A DNA stretch of 64,000 bases from Duganella sp. SG902 (GCF_013376005.1 NZ_JABMJK010000004.1:310001-374000); one strand, 5' to 3'. Counted from the stretch's first letter, positions 47,510 to 57,615 are shown. Translations and numbers: made by a program. Notes: generated by a model from the sequence alone, not told the origin.

Positions 47510-47605
47510 GCGAACTCCAGTAAAGTGAAAGTGTCACCACTGTAGCTGCCCGACGCAAGACTGAATATAATCAGAAGTCCACGTTTCGTTAGCAAGAGTC
47601 CAGGC

Positions 47606-48523
47606 ATGATTGATCCGCTCGCAGAAGTCGTCACGCTGTTGCAGCCGCGTGCGCAGTTCTCCAAAGTCGTCAGCGCGGCCGGCATGTGGCGGGTGCGCCG
47701 CTCGCATGCCGGCCAGCCGTTTTACTGCGTGCTGCTGGAGGGCGAGTGCATCCTGACGCTCGACGGCCAGGCGCCGCTGCCTCTGCGGCAAGGTGACTTC
47801 GTGCTGATTCCCGAGTCGCACGACTTTTCGATGACCAGCGTGCGGCCACCGCCGCCGCACGCGCTGGACGCCGATCCCGTGCGCTTGCCGCATGGCGAAT
47901 TCCGCCTTGGCGATACCGAAGGCCCGGCGCAGACCATGCTGCTGGTCGGCCATTGCGCGTTTGATTCGCCCGATGCCGCGCTGCTGGTGTCGCTGCTGCC
48001 GCGACTGATCCACATACGCGGCGAGCAACGCCTGTCCACCATTGTGCAACTGGTGGGCGGCGAATCGCGCGCGCAACGGCCAGGTCGTGATGTGGTGCTC
48101 GCGCATCTGCTGGAAGTGCTGCTGATCGAGGCGCTGCGCTCCAGCGCCGTCACGGCGGCTTCGCCGGGCCTGTTGCGCGGGCTGGCCGACGAACGGTTGG
48201 CACAGGCGCTGCGCCGCATGCATGAAGCGGTCGCCGCGCCATGGACCGTGGCGCAACTGGCGAAAGAGGCGGCGCTGTCGCGCTCGGCATTCTTTGAACG
48301 TTTCAGGCGCGCGGTGGGGGTGGCGCCGATGGAGTATTTGCTGTGCTGGCGCATGGCGCAGGCCAAGCGTCTGCTGCGTCTTCAAAACAGCGTCGCGGAA
48401 GTGGCTGAGCGGGTCGGTTACGGCTCGGCCAGCGCTTTCAGCGTGGCGTTCACGCGGCACGTCGGCTTGCCGCCCGCGCGCTATGCGCTCACGCCGCCGC
48501 CGCCGAGCGCGCCGCCCGCTTGA
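47606..48523 (+). CDS. AraC-family regulator with cupin N-terminal domain
   Basis: This 305-residue protein has a cupin_6 type sensor domain (about 10-180: GQPFYCVLLEGECILTLDG). Two AraC helix-turn-helix motifs follow (about 205-295: WTVAQLAKEAALSRSAFFERF and VAEVAERVGYGSASAFSVAF). It is divergent from the SDR gene, which it may control; the 96-bp gap contains AGTGAAAGTGTCACCACT. The tail is proline-rich (TPPPPSAPPA) and overlaps the convergent GlxA-type gene. Confidence 0.88.
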   Translation: MIDPLAEVVTLLQPRAQFSKVVSAAGMWRVRRSHAGQPFYCVLLEGECILTLDGQAPLPLRQGDFVLIPESHDFSMTSVRPPPPHALDADPVRLPHGEFRLGDTEGPAQTMLLVGHCAFDSPDAALLVSLLPRLIHIRGEQRLSTIVQLVGGESRAQRPGRDVVLAHLLEVLLIEALRSSAVTAASPGLLRGLADERLAQALRRMHEAVAAPWTVAQLAKEAALSRSAFFERFRRAVGVAPMEYLLCWRMAQAKRLLRLQNSVAEVAERVGYGSASAFSVAFTRHVGLPPARYALTPPPPSAPPA

Positions 48524-49436
48524 CCGCTTGCGGCGGCACGCCGTAAGCACGAATGAACGCGCGGCGCATGCGCTCCGGATCATCAAAGCCCACTTCGCGG
48601 GCCACCACGTCGATGGCGTGGTTGCCATCCTCGATCATCACCCGAGCCGCTTCCACGCGCAGGGTTTCCACCGCTTTCGCCGGCGATTGCCCGGTCTCGA
48701 GCCGGAATGAACGCGTGAACTGGCGCCGGCTCAGGTTGGCGGCGTCCGCCAACTCGTCCACCGACAGCGCCTTGCGCAGGTTGCGCTTGGCGTAGGTGAG
48801 GGCGTTCTGGATGCGGTCCGATTTCGGCTCCAGTTCCAGCAAGGCCGAGAACTGCGACTGGCCGCCCGTGCGGCGGTGATACACCACCATCTTGCGCGCC
48901 ACCGCGCGCGCCAGCTCCATGCCATGGTCGGCCTCCACCAGGGCCAGCGCCAGGTCGATGCAGGCGGTCATGCCGGCTGAACTCCAGACACGGCCATCCT
49001 CGATGAAAATGCGGTCCTCCTCCACCCGCGCCTTGGGGTGGCGGCGTTGCAGCTCGCGCGCCAGCGCCCAGTGGGTGGTCACGCGGCGGCCATCGAGCAA
49101 GCCGGCCTCGGCCAGCTGGAAGGCGCCGGTGCAGATGCTGGCGGTACGGCGCGACGCGCCGCTGGCGTCGCGCAGGAAGTCCACGAACGCCGGCGTGGAC
49201 GGCAGCACGTCCATGGCGCCGGCCACCATGATGGTGTCGAACGCCGGCGCGCCGAACGGTTGCGTCATCACCGCCACGCCGGCGGAGCTGGCCACCGGGC
49301 CGCCGTGCTCGGACAGCATGGTCATCTCGTAGTACGGGCCGCCCGGGATGGCGTTGGCGACCTCGAACACGGTCACCGCCGCCAGGTCGACGATCTGGAA
49401 GCCGGGGAAGAGCATTAAACCGATGGTTTTTTTCAT
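48489..49436 (-). CDS. GlxA-family AraC regulator (DJ-1/PfpI N-terminal domain)
   Basis: This 315-residue regulator has a class I amidotransferase-like DJ-1/PfpI domain at about 5-175 (IGLMLFPGFQIVDLAAVTVFE, ASICTGAFQLAEAGLLDGRR) and an AraC HTH at about 225-310 (FDDPERMRRAFIRAYG). Like GlxA and CdhR it probably senses a small ligand. It is divergent from the second SDR, its likely target, over a 90-bp gap. Its stop overlaps the AraC gene by 35 bp. Confidence 0.88.
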   Translation of the reverse strand: MKKTIGLMLFPGFQIVDLAAVTVFEVANAIPGGPYYEMTMLSEHGGPVASSAGVAVMTQPFGAPAFDTIMVAGAMDVLPSTPAFVDFLRDASGASRRTASICTGAFQLAEAGLLDGRRVTTHWALARELQRRHPKARVEEDRIFIEDGRVWSSAGMTACIDLALALVEADHGMELARAVARKMVVYHRRTGGQSQFSALLELEPKSDRIQNALTYAKRNLRKALSVDELADAANLSRRQFTRSFRLETGQSPAKAVETLRVEAARVMIEDGNHAIDVVAREVGFDDPERMRRAFIRAYGVPPQAVKRAARSAAAA

Positions 49437-49526
49437 GATGGCCTGAAATGAGGTATCTACGTCACATGGGCCTTAGTTTGCGCCGCTACACTGGCCCCTG
49501 TCAACTTACTTCAAGGAGCAAACAGC

Positions 49527-50312
49527 ATGAAAACCGCATTGATCACCGGCGCATCCTCGGGCATTGGCGCTATTTACGCCGAGCGGCTGGCCCGCCGCGG
49601 CTACGACCTGATCCTGGTGGCGCGCGACGCCGCCAAACTGTCCGCGCTGGCGGCCCGATTGGAGGCCTCGAGCGGCCGCAAGGTCGACACCATCGCGGCC
49701 GACCTCGGCGTGCAGGCCGACCTGCGCCGCGTCGAGCAGCGCCTGGCCAGCGACAGCGGCATCGCCATGCTGGTGAATAACGCCGGCCTGGGCGCCGTCA
49801 AGTCGCTGGTCGACTCGACGCCGGAGGAACTCGACACGCTGATCAATGTGAACGTCACCGCGCTGACCCGTCTGACCCGCGCCGCCGCGCCGGGCATGGT
49901 GGCGCGCGGCGCCGGCGCCATCATCAATATCTCGTCCATCGTCGCACTCAAGCCGGAGTTGCTGAACGGCGTGTATGGCGGCAGCAAGGCCTATGTGCTG
50001 GCGCTGAGCCAGTCGCTGCACCACGAGCTGGGCGACAAGGGCGTGCAGGTGCAGGCGGTGCTGCCCGGTGCGATCGCGACGCCGTTCTGGGACCGCGCCG
50101 GCCACGCGGTCGACAACCTGCCGGCGGAGTGGGTGATGACGCCGGAAGACCTGGTCGACGCGGCGCTGGCCGGCTTCGACCAGGGCGAGTTGGTGACCGT
50201 GCCGTCGCTGCCGGACCTCGATGACTACAATCGCATGGAACAGGCGCGCCACGCCATGGCCGGCAACCTGTCGCGCAACAAGCCGGCCGCGCGCTATGTG
50301 ACGGCGGCGTAA
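49527..50312 (+). CDS. Short-chain dehydrogenase/reductase (SDR)
   Basis: This 261-residue SDR has ITGASSGIGAIYAERLARRG at the N-terminus, VNNAGLGA, and the catalytic site NGVYGGSKAYVLAL. The C-terminal half is close to NAD(P)-dependent oxidoreductases of the DltE/YqjQ kind. Substrate unknown. AAGGAGC precedes the start. A terminator follows. Confidence 0.9.
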   Translation: MKTALITGASSGIGAIYAERLARRGYDLILVARDAAKLSALAARLEASSGRKVDTIAADLGVQADLRRVEQRLASDSGIAMLVNNAGLGAVKSLVDSTPEELDTLINVNVTALTRLTRAAAPGMVARGAGAIINISSIVALKPELLNGVYGGSKAYVLALSQSLHHELGDKGVQVQAVLPGAIATPFWDRAGHAVDNLPAEWVMTPEDLVDAALAGFDQGELVTVPSLPDLDDYNRMEQARHAMAGNLSRNKPAARYVTAA

Positions 50313-50341
50313 TCCGGCGCAACATCGGTTTGAGGTAAGCT

Positions 50342-50375
50342 CTTGGCTGACGAAGCCAAGGGCTTTGCTTTTTTA
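50342..50375 (+). terminator. Intrinsic terminator after the SDR gene
   Basis: Arms CTTGGCT (50342-50348) and AGCCAAG (50354-50360) surround GACGA, followed by GGCTTTGC and a run of T. The corA start is only 11 bp later. Confidence 0.75.
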
Positions 50376-50385
50376 TGGAAACCGT

Positions 50386-51354
50386 ATGCTGATTAATTGT
50401 GTGGCCTATCAGGATGGCAAGAAACTGGCCGACATTCCGGTCGAAGACATCAGCGAGTATGTCGAGAAGCCGGAGACTTTTGTATGGGTGGCGCTGCGCG
50501 ACGCCCAGCCGCAGGAACTGGTCGAGATGCAGCATGAATTCGGCCTGCACGAACTGGCGGTGGAGGACGCCAGCCGCGGCCACCAGCGTCCCAAGATCGA
50601 GGAATATGGCGATTCGCTGTTCGTGGTGGTGAAGACCATCGAGTGCCGCGACGGCGAGGTGGCGGTGGGGGAGGTCGATATTTTCGTCGGCCAGAATTAT
50701 GTGCTGTCCTCGCGCGACGGCGGCAGCCAGCAGGGCTTCCTCGGCGTGCGCGCGCGTGCCGAGAAGGAGCCGCACATGCTGCGGCTCGGCCCGGCGTTCG
50801 TGCTGTACGCGCTGATGGACGCCGTGGTGGACCGCTACTTCCCGGTGCTCGACATGCTGGAGTCCGAGCTGGAGCGGATCGAGGAGCTGATCTTCACCCA
50901 GGGCCGGCAGCGCGACAACATCCAGCGCCTGTATGAGCTCAAGGGCAAGGTGACGGTGGTGCGCCACGTGGTGGGGCCGCTGATGGAGGCGGTGGGCCGG
51001 CTGCATGGCGGCCGCGTGCCGTCGATGTGCCAGGAAACCCAGGAATACTTCCGCGACGTGCACGATCACCTGCACCGCATCAGCAGTTCGCTCGACGGCA
51101 TCCGCGACACCATCGCGACCGCGATCCAGGTCAACCTGTCGATGGTGGCGATCGAGGAGAGCGAGGTGAATAAGCGGTTGGCGGCGTGGGCGGCGATCTT
51201 CGCCATCGTGACCGCGTTCGCCGGCTTGTGGGGCATGAATTTCAAATACATGCCGGAGCTCGATTGGAAGTACGGTTATCCGATGGCGATCGCCGTGATG
51301 GTGGGCGTGTGCCTCTATCTGCACCGGCGCTTCAAGAAGGCCGGTTGGTTGTAG
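50386..51354 (+). CDS. corA: CorA-family magnesium/cobalt transporter
   Basis: This 322-residue protein has a large cytosolic N-terminal domain and two C-terminal membrane helices (about residues 264-283 and 296-312). The family motif is GMN (AGLWGMNFKYMPEL), which forms the pore filter. It imports Mg2+ as a pentamer. The chosen ATG at 50386 begins MLINCVAY; an earlier in-frame start lies within the terminator. Confidence 0.95.
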   Translation: MLINCVAYQDGKKLADIPVEDISEYVEKPETFVWVALRDAQPQELVEMQHEFGLHELAVEDASRGHQRPKIEEYGDSLFVVVKTIECRDGEVAVGEVDIFVGQNYVLSSRDGGSQQGFLGVRARAEKEPHMLRLGPAFVLYALMDAVVDRYFPVLDMLESELERIEELIFTQGRQRDNIQRLYELKGKVTVVRHVVGPLMEAVGRLHGGRVPSMCQETQEYFRDVHDHLHRISSSLDGIRDTIATAIQVNLSMVAIEESEVNKRLAAWAAIFAIVTAFAGLWGMNFKYMPELDWKYGYPMAIAVMVGVCLYLHRRFKKAGWL

Positions 51355-51360
51355 CGAAAA

Positions 51361-51386
51361 AAAATCCCGGCCGAAGCCGGGATTTT
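51361..51386. terminator. Bidirectional terminator between corA and a TonB receptor
   Basis: Perfect 11-bp arms AAAATCCCGGC and GCCGGGATTTT with loop CGAA have A or T runs on both sides. It serves both convergent genes. Confidence 0.9.
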
Positions 51387-51406
51387 CATATCAACTTCTG
51401 GATTGC

Positions 51407-54085
51407 TTAGAAGTTGTAGGTGCCACGCACGTACAGGGTACGGCCGACCGGGTCGGTGTAGCGTGGATCGTAGCCAGCCTGGAAGTTGCCGGTCTGGTAC
51501 GACAGCGGTGGCTGGCGGTCGAAGATGTTACGCACGCCGGCGGTCAGGGTCAGGCCTTCCGAAGCCTTCCACGAACCGTAGCCGTCCCAGGTGGTGTACG
51601 ACGGCACGCGGTTGGTTGGATCCTGGTCGATATAACCCGACTTGTAGTGCGCCACCAGGCCCGCGCCGACCTTGCCCTGGGTCCAGTTCACGTTGACGTT
51701 GTTCTGCCAGCGGAAGATAGGACCGTCGCCCGAGTACACGCCGACCTTCTGGTGCATCGTGTCGCCGACGAAGTTCTGGTACTCGTACTTGTGCACCCAG
51801 GTGCCACTGTAGTTGAAGGTGAACGCGCCGTAGTTCTTGGTGCGCAGCTTGTAGGCCGCCGACAGGTCGACACCGTTGGTGTTCACATCGCCCAGGTTCT
51901 GGGTGCGCAGGTCGACGTAGCCGCAGGTGATCGGGTTAGGGCATTGCGAACCATCGATCGCCAGGTCGCCCGACGGGTTGCGGTGGTAGTACGAGGCGAA
52001 GGTCACCGGATCGGCCAGCACGTCGTAGTCCTGCAGGCTGCCGATCTGCTGCGTCAGGCGGATCGACCAGTAGTCGGCGCTCAGCGACAGGTTGTTGACC
52101 GGTTCCCACATCACGCCCACGGTGCCGTTCTTCGAACGTTCAGGCGCCAGCGCGGTGTTGCCGCCGTTCAGCACCTGGAACTGCTGCGAGCAGTTGGCCG
52201 AGGCCGACTTGCCGGGGATCGGGTTGCCGCCCGGGCAGTTGATCGGGTCGTCCAGGGTGTTGGCCGAGTTGGTGTACGAGTTGGCCGAGTGCAGCTCGTA
52301 CAGCGACGGCGCGCGGAAGCCCTTCGAGTACGAACCGCGGAACAGCAGCTCTTTCACCGGACGGAAGGTGAAGGCGAACTTCGGATTGGTGGTGTGGCCG
52401 AAGTCGCTGTACTTGTCGTAGCGGAAGGCGGCGGTGATGTCCAGGTTCTTCAGCACCGGCACGTTCAGCTCCGAATAGAAGGCCGACACGTTGCGGCTGC
52501 CTTCCTGCAGCAGGCCGGGATCGATACCGGTCGAGGCCACCACTTTCTGGGCGAACTCGGCGTTGGCGGCGTCGTGGAATTCCTGGTGCTCGTACTGCGC
52601 GCCGACGGCCAGCGCGGCCTGGTGGCCGGTGTTCAGCCAGTCGCCGACTTCACGGCTCAGCTTCAGGTCGGCCGACTTGTTGGTGCCTTTCGAGTTGCGC
52701 TCGTTGCCGCTCAGGGCGGCGCTGTTCAGCAGCGCGGTGCCGGCGGCGCTCTGCTCGCCGAAGGTGTTGATCACGCCTTCCAGCACGCCCTTGGTGATGA
52801 TGTTGCCATCGCTGTAGCCGTACAGGTTCTGGGTGACTTTGTTTTCGTTGTACGAGACGGCGGTCTCGTAATCCCAGCCTGCCACCACGCCCTTGAGCGA
52901 CACCACCAGGCGTTGCTGCTTGTTGATGTTCTCGTCGGCGCGCGCGCCGTTCGGCATGTCGCGCCAGCGGGCGGTCACGAAGCCGGGCTGCACGCCAGGG
53001 GTGATCGAACCGGCCAGGTCCATGTAGGTCGGGTCGAGGCCGGCGGCGCTCGGGTAGTACGGGTTCGGCGTGCCGTCCGGACGCAGGCGGTTGATGTACA
53101 GGCCGCCGTATGGCACCGGCGCGATCTGGGTTTCGACCTTGCTCTCGGTCGACAGCAGTTCGATGCCCAGCTCGTGGTTTTCATTGATCTTGAAGGTGCC
53201 CTTGACCAGGCCGGTGGTGCGCTCGCTCTTCGGCACGTAGTCCACGAAGGACGAGGTGGTCATCTGGCACAGGCCGTTCTTGCCCTTGACCAGGAACACG
53301 CCGTTGGTGCAGTCCGGACCGGCCGGGTTGCCCGACAGGTTGCCCTGCGCCCAGTTGGCCGGATAGGTCGACGACGACAGGCCGCCGGCGTAGCGGGTGT
53401 TGTAGTCGCGCTGGGTGCCGCCGACGCGGCCCTGTTCCTGGTGGTCGACCATGGCGAAGATGTTGAAGCCGTTCTTGTCCAGGTCGCCCCAGCCGTAGCC
53501 GGCGTTGAAGTTGCTGGCCGCGCCGCCTTCCTTCTCCGGGCTGTCGGCGCCGAGGGTGACGGTGCCGCCCTGGAAGTCCTTCTTGGTGATGAAGTTGATC
53601 ACGCCGCCGACGGCGTCCGAGCCGTACAGCGAGGAGGCGCCGTCACGCAGCACTTCCACGCGCTCCAGCGCGGCGAAAGGAATCATGTTCAGGTCGGGGG
53701 CCGAGCTGTCGATGGCGTTGTTGGCCAGGCGGCGGCCGTTCAGCAGCACCAGGGTCTTGTTCTGGCCGATGCCGCGCAGGTCGGCGAACGACGAGCCGCC
53801 GGTGCCGGAACCGACGGTCTGGCTGGTGCCCTGCTGCGATTGCGACACGCTCAGGCTGGCCATCACTTGCTCGATGGTGGTGATGCCTTCCTTCTTCAGG
53901 TCTTCGACCTTGACCACGGTGACCGGCACGGCGGTTTCAGCGTCGATACGCTTGATTGCCGAACCGGTAATTTCCACGCGCTGGATCGGCGCGTCTTGGG
54001 CGAATGCCGGTTGTGCCAGCATCATTGCGGCGCTGCCCGCGAACATCACGCGCAGCGAACGCGACAAAACAGTTTCCATCATCAT
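51407..54085 (-). CDS. TonB-dependent outer-membrane receptor
   Basis: This 892-residue receptor has a signal peptide (about 1-29, AFAQDA), a plug domain with VEITGSAIKRIDAETAVPV and ERVEVLRDGASSLYGSDAVGG, and a long barrel ending TLYVRGTYNF. Relatives in this family import oligosaccharides or peptides; the ligand is not readable. The first of three ATGs (54085) has AAGGAG 8 nt upstream. Gene expression is separate from corA because a terminator lies between them. Confidence 0.93.
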   Translation of the reverse strand: MMMETVLSRSLRVMFAGSAAMMLAQPAFAQDAPIQRVEITGSAIKRIDAETAVPVTVVKVEDLKKEGITTIEQVMASLSVSQSQQGTSQTVGSGTGGSSFADLRGIGQNKTLVLLNGRRLANNAIDSSAPDLNMIPFAALERVEVLRDGASSLYGSDAVGGVINFITKKDFQGGTVTLGADSPEKEGGAASNFNAGYGWGDLDKNGFNIFAMVDHQEQGRVGGTQRDYNTRYAGGLSSSTYPANWAQGNLSGNPAGPDCTNGVFLVKGKNGLCQMTTSSFVDYVPKSERTTGLVKGTFKINENHELGIELLSTESKVETQIAPVPYGGLYINRLRPDGTPNPYYPSAAGLDPTYMDLAGSITPGVQPGFVTARWRDMPNGARADENINKQQRLVVSLKGVVAGWDYETAVSYNENKVTQNLYGYSDGNIITKGVLEGVINTFGEQSAAGTALLNSAALSGNERNSKGTNKSADLKLSREVGDWLNTGHQAALAVGAQYEHQEFHDAANAEFAQKVVASTGIDPGLLQEGSRNVSAFYSELNVPVLKNLDITAAFRYDKYSDFGHTTNPKFAFTFRPVKELLFRGSYSKGFRAPSLYELHSANSYTNSANTLDDPINCPGGNPIPGKSASANCSQQFQVLNGGNTALAPERSKNGTVGVMWEPVNNLSLSADYWSIRLTQQIGSLQDYDVLADPVTFASYYHRNPSGDLAIDGSQCPNPITCGYVDLRTQNLGDVNTNGVDLSAAYKLRTKNYGAFTFNYSGTWVHKYEYQNFVGDTMHQKVGVYSGDGPIFRWQNNVNVNWTQGKVGAGLVAHYKSGYIDQDPTNRVPSYTTWDGYGSWKASEGLTLTAGVRNIFDRQPPLSYQTGNFQAGYDPRYTDPVGRTLYVRGTYNF

Positions 54086-54401
54086 TGATCAACTCCTTGG
54101 GGGTGTCACTTGTTACTTTATTATCGAAACTTACACTATGAATAATCTATAAGTGAAATTATTCAGGGCGAGTCATCAGACCACTTGGGGCCGCGCGAGG
54201 TCAATTCCCGGTCTGTAACAACATTGAAATAAACAACACTTCCTGCGGTTTTTGCCGAAAAAACGGCGTTTCTTACACAAAAATACAAATATTTAGACTT
54301 TTTATGGCTAAAACATGCTAGGTCATATGCGAACATTCAACCATGTTCACACCGAAAAATAACGATACAATGGGCAAGTCTTAGCGACCCTGGAGCCAGG
54401 T
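54086..54401. other. Divergent promoter region of TonB receptor and histidine kinase
   Basis: A 316-bp AT-rich gap with no gene. It contains GCCG-AAAAAA-CGGC at 54254-54267 and no NtrC or sigma-54 motif that I can defend. Confidence 0.5.
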
Positions 54402-55769
54402 ATGAGCGAGCAGAAACAGGCGGCGCCGCTGTTCGATGCGGCCGATGGACGAACGTTGGCCGAGGCCGCGCTGCGTTCGATTACGGCCTCGACCTCGCGC
54501 GCGCGCGGCGCGGACTTCCTGCGCATCCTGGTGCGCGACCTGGCGCAGGCGCTGGACGTGACCTACGTGATCATCGGCCGCGTCATCACCATGGTCGACG
54601 GCGACGAGGGCATCCGCACACTGGCGGTGTGGGCCGGCCAGGATTACCTGCCCAACATGGAATACAGCCTGCGCCACACGCCCTGCCAGAACGTGGCCGA
54701 GCAGTGCATGTGCTTCCACCCCAGCGGCATCCAGGCCGACTACCCTCAGGACACGCTGCTGGTCGAGATGCGGGCCGAGAGCTACGTCGGCATGCCGATG
54801 ACCGACACCGAGGGGCAGACGCTGGGCATCCTGTCGGCCATCGACACCAAGCCGATGGCGGAGGACAAGCGCCTGCTGGCGCTGTCGCTGCTGTCGATCT
54901 TCGCCGCGCGCTGCGCGGCCGAGCTGCAGCACCAGGAGCGCGAGCAGCAGCTGGAGGCCAAGATCCAGCGTCGCACCGAGGCGCTGCTGACGGCGCAGGC
55001 GACGCTGGTGGAGCAGGAGAAGATGGTGGCGCTGGGCGCGCTGGTGGCGGGCGTGGCGCACGAGGTCAACACGCCGATCGGGGTGGCGGTGACGGCCGCC
55101 TCCACCATGGTCAGCTATGCCGAGGACTTGCTCAAATGCGTCAACGGCGAGCGCGTCAGCCGCTCCGAGCTGCAGGCGCTGGGGCAGCGCCTGAGCGAGG
55201 GCGCGCTGCTGATCGAGCGCAACCTCGCGCGCGCGGCCGACCTGATCGGCAACTTCAAGCAGCTGGCGGTGGACCAGGGCAGCGAGCACGTCACCGAGAT
55301 CAGCCTGCGCGAGCACGCGCTGGGCGTGGTGAGCGCGCACGGCCCGGAGTTGCGCAAGGTGGGCCTGAGCGTCGACGTCGAGATCGCGCCCGAGCTGCGC
55401 ACCCGGCTCGACGCCGGGCGCTGGTCGCAGGTGCTGTCCAACCTGCTGATGAACGCGGCCAAGCACGGCTATCCGAACGGCGGCCCGGGGCGCATCACGT
55501 TGGCCGCGCGCATGGCGCTGGAGAACGGCGCGCGCTGGCTGTTGCTGGAGTTCGCCGACGACGGCGTGGGCTTGACGGCGGAGGCGCGCGAGCGCGTGTT
55601 TGAACCGTTCTTCACCACCAAGCGCGGGCAGGGCGGTTCGGGACTGGGCATGCACATCGTCTACACGATCGTGCACCAGATGGGTGGGCAGGTCGCGGTG
55701 GCGGCCACCGCGCCCGGCGCCGGCTGCCGCATCAAGCTGCGGCTGCCGGTGCGGGATGGCAAGGCTTAA
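54402..55769 (+). CDS. GAF-domain sensor histidine kinase, orphan
   Basis: This 455-residue cytosolic kinase has a GAF domain at about 35-180 (GQDYLPNMEYSLRHTPCQNVAEQ) and a coiled coil at about 180-215. The H-box is VAGVAHEVNTPIGVAVTA, and HATPase motifs follow: LLMNAAKHG, FADDGVGL and RGQGGSGLGMHIVY. No response-regulator gene is next to it and there is no membrane segment. The GAF cysteines (PCQNVAEQCMC) could bind a cofactor or sense redox. Confidence 0.9.
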   Translation: MSEQKQAAPLFDAADGRTLAEAALRSITASTSRARGADFLRILVRDLAQALDVTYVIIGRVITMVDGDEGIRTLAVWAGQDYLPNMEYSLRHTPCQNVAEQCMCFHPSGIQADYPQDTLLVEMRAESYVGMPMTDTEGQTLGILSAIDTKPMAEDKRLLALSLLSIFAARCAAELQHQEREQQLEAKIQRRTEALLTAQATLVEQEKMVALGALVAGVAHEVNTPIGVAVTAASTMVSYAEDLLKCVNGERVSRSELQALGQRLSEGALLIERNLARAADLIGNFKQLAVDQGSEHVTEISLREHALGVVSAHGPELRKVGLSVDVEIAPELRTRLDAGRWSQVLSNLLMNAAKHGYPNGGPGRITLAARMALENGARWLLLEFADDGVGLTAEARERVFEPFFTTKRGQGGSGLGMHIVYTIVHQMGGQVAVAATAPGAGCRIKLRLPVRDGKA

Positions 55770-57409
55770 GCCCGCTGTTGTTGCTCGGCCAGCGACAGCG
55801 CCACCGCCTCCGCCACCTTGATGCCGTCCACGCCGGCCGACAGGATGCCGCCCGCGTAGCCGGCCCCTTCGCCGGCCGGGAACAGGCCCTTGGTGTTGAG
55901 GCTTTGCAGCGTATCGTCGCGGCGCTTGATGCGGATCGGCGACGAGGTGCGCGTCTCCAGCCCGGTCAGCACGGCGTCGTGCTTGAAGTAGCCCTTGATC
56001 TGCTTGTCGAAGGCGGGGAAGGCTTCGCGCAGCGCGGTCACGGCGAACTCCGGCAGGATCCGCGCCAGGTCGGTCAGGGTGATGCCCGGCTTGTAGGACG
56101 GGATCACCGCGCCAAACTCGGTCGAGGCCTTGCCGGCCACGAAGTCGCCCATCAGCTGGCCCGGGGCGTTGTAGGTGCCGCCGCCGAGCTTGAAGGCCTT
56201 CTCTTCGAGGTCGCGCTGGAACGCCACCCCGGCCAGCGGATGCCCGGGGTAGTCGACTTCCGGCGAGATGCTGACCACGATAGCGCTGTTGGCGTTGCGC
56301 TCGTTGCGCGAGTACTGGCTCATGCCGTTGGTGACCACGCGACCCGGCTCGGACGCGGCAGCCACCACCGTGCCGCCCGGGCACATGCAGAAGCTGTACA
56401 CCGCGCGGCCGTTGGAGGCGTGGTGCACCAGCTTGTAGTCGGCCGCGCCCAGGAGCGGGTGGCCGGCGTTGGGGCCGAAGCGGCAGGCGTCGATCAGCGA
56501 TTGCGGGTGCTCGACGCGGAAGCCGATCGAGAACGGCTTGGCCTCGATGTAGACGCCGCGCTCGTACAGCATCTCGAAGGTGTCGCGCGCGCTGTGGCCG
56601 ATGGCCAGGATCACGTGGTTGGTGACGATTTTCTCGCCGCTTTCCAGCATGATGCCGCGCACCTGGCGGCCGTCGGCGGATTCCTCGATATCGATGTCGG
56701 TCACCTTGCTCTCGAAGCGGTACTCGCCGCCCAGCGCCTCGATGGTTTCGCGCATCGACTCCACCATCTTCACCAGGCGGAAGGTGCCGATGTGCGGCTT
56801 GCTGACGTAGATGATTTCCTCCGGCGCGCCGGCCTTGACGAACTCGGTCAGCACCTTGCGGCCGTAGTGTTTGGGATCCTTGATCTGGCTGTACAGCTTG
56901 CCGTCCGAGAAGGTGCCGGCGCCGCCCTCGCCGAACTGCACGTTCGATTCCGGATTGAGCTTGCGCTGGCGCCAGAAGCCGAAGGTGTCGACCGTGCGTT
57001 CGCGCACGATCTTGCCGCGTTCGACGATGATGGGGCGCAGGCCCATCTGCGCCAGGATCAGCGCGGCCAGCAGGCCGCACGGGCCGATGCCGATCACCAC
57101 CGGACGCTGGAAGTCCGGATGGGCGGCCAGGGCCTGGCCGTCGGCCACGAATTTATACGTGGTGTCCGGCGACGGCATGATGTGCACGTCGTGGTGGTGT
57201 TTTTGCAGCACGGCCGCTTCGTTATTGAGCGCGATATCGAGCGAATAGATCAGGACGATAGCGCTTTTCTTGCGGGCGTCGTAGCTGCGTTTATAAACGG
57301 TAAAGCCGAGCAGGTCGGCGGCCGGGATGCCGAGGCGCGCGATGATGGCGGCCGGCAGTTCGTCTTCCGTGTGGTTCAGCGGAAGCTTGAGTTCATTCAG
57401 TCTCAACAT
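55766..57409 (-). CDS. NAD(P)/FAD-dependent dehydrogenase of the COG2509 type
   Basis: This 547-residue cytosolic flavoprotein has a small N-terminal domain (about 1-90), then a FAD motif beginning VIGIGPCGLLAALILAQMG. A GDG-type second motif and the end motif GLFPAGEGAGYAGGILSAGVDGIK follow. Members are annotated as uncharacterised FAD-dependent dehydrogenases; the substrate is unknown. The start MLRLNELKLPLNHTEDEL is typical. The 3' end overlaps the kinase gene by 4 nt. Confidence 0.9.
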   Translation of the reverse strand: MLRLNELKLPLNHTEDELPAAIIARLGIPAADLLGFTVYKRSYDARKKSAIVLIYSLDIALNNEAAVLQKHHHDVHIMPSPDTTYKFVADGQALAAHPDFQRPVVIGIGPCGLLAALILAQMGLRPIIVERGKIVRERTVDTFGFWRQRKLNPESNVQFGEGGAGTFSDGKLYSQIKDPKHYGRKVLTEFVKAGAPEEIIYVSKPHIGTFRLVKMVESMRETIEALGGEYRFESKVTDIDIEESADGRQVRGIMLESGEKIVTNHVILAIGHSARDTFEMLYERGVYIEAKPFSIGFRVEHPQSLIDACRFGPNAGHPLLGAADYKLVHHASNGRAVYSFCMCPGGTVVAAASEPGRVVTNGMSQYSRNERNANSAIVVSISPEVDYPGHPLAGVAFQRDLEEKAFKLGGGTYNAPGQLMGDFVAGKASTEFGAVIPSYKPGITLTDLARILPEFAVTALREAFPAFDKQIKGYFKHDAVLTGLETRTSSPIRIKRRDDTLQSLNTKGLFPAGEGAGYAGGILSAGVDGIKVAEAVALSLAEQQQRA

Positions 57410-57615
57410 GGTGGATTTCCAGCAGGTGACAGGGCTCCGTAGCTAGCGGAGAGCGATGCGGCGAGCAGCCGCAGGCGTTATTTTACCTCCACTGCGGGTC
57501 TCCAGTCTAACCGGCCAGGGGTATTAAGAATGACCATGCGCCGATTAATTCACATTCAAATAGTCATTCAATAAAAATATAAAATAATTTATAAAATGAA
57601 AACCACCCAGGCATA

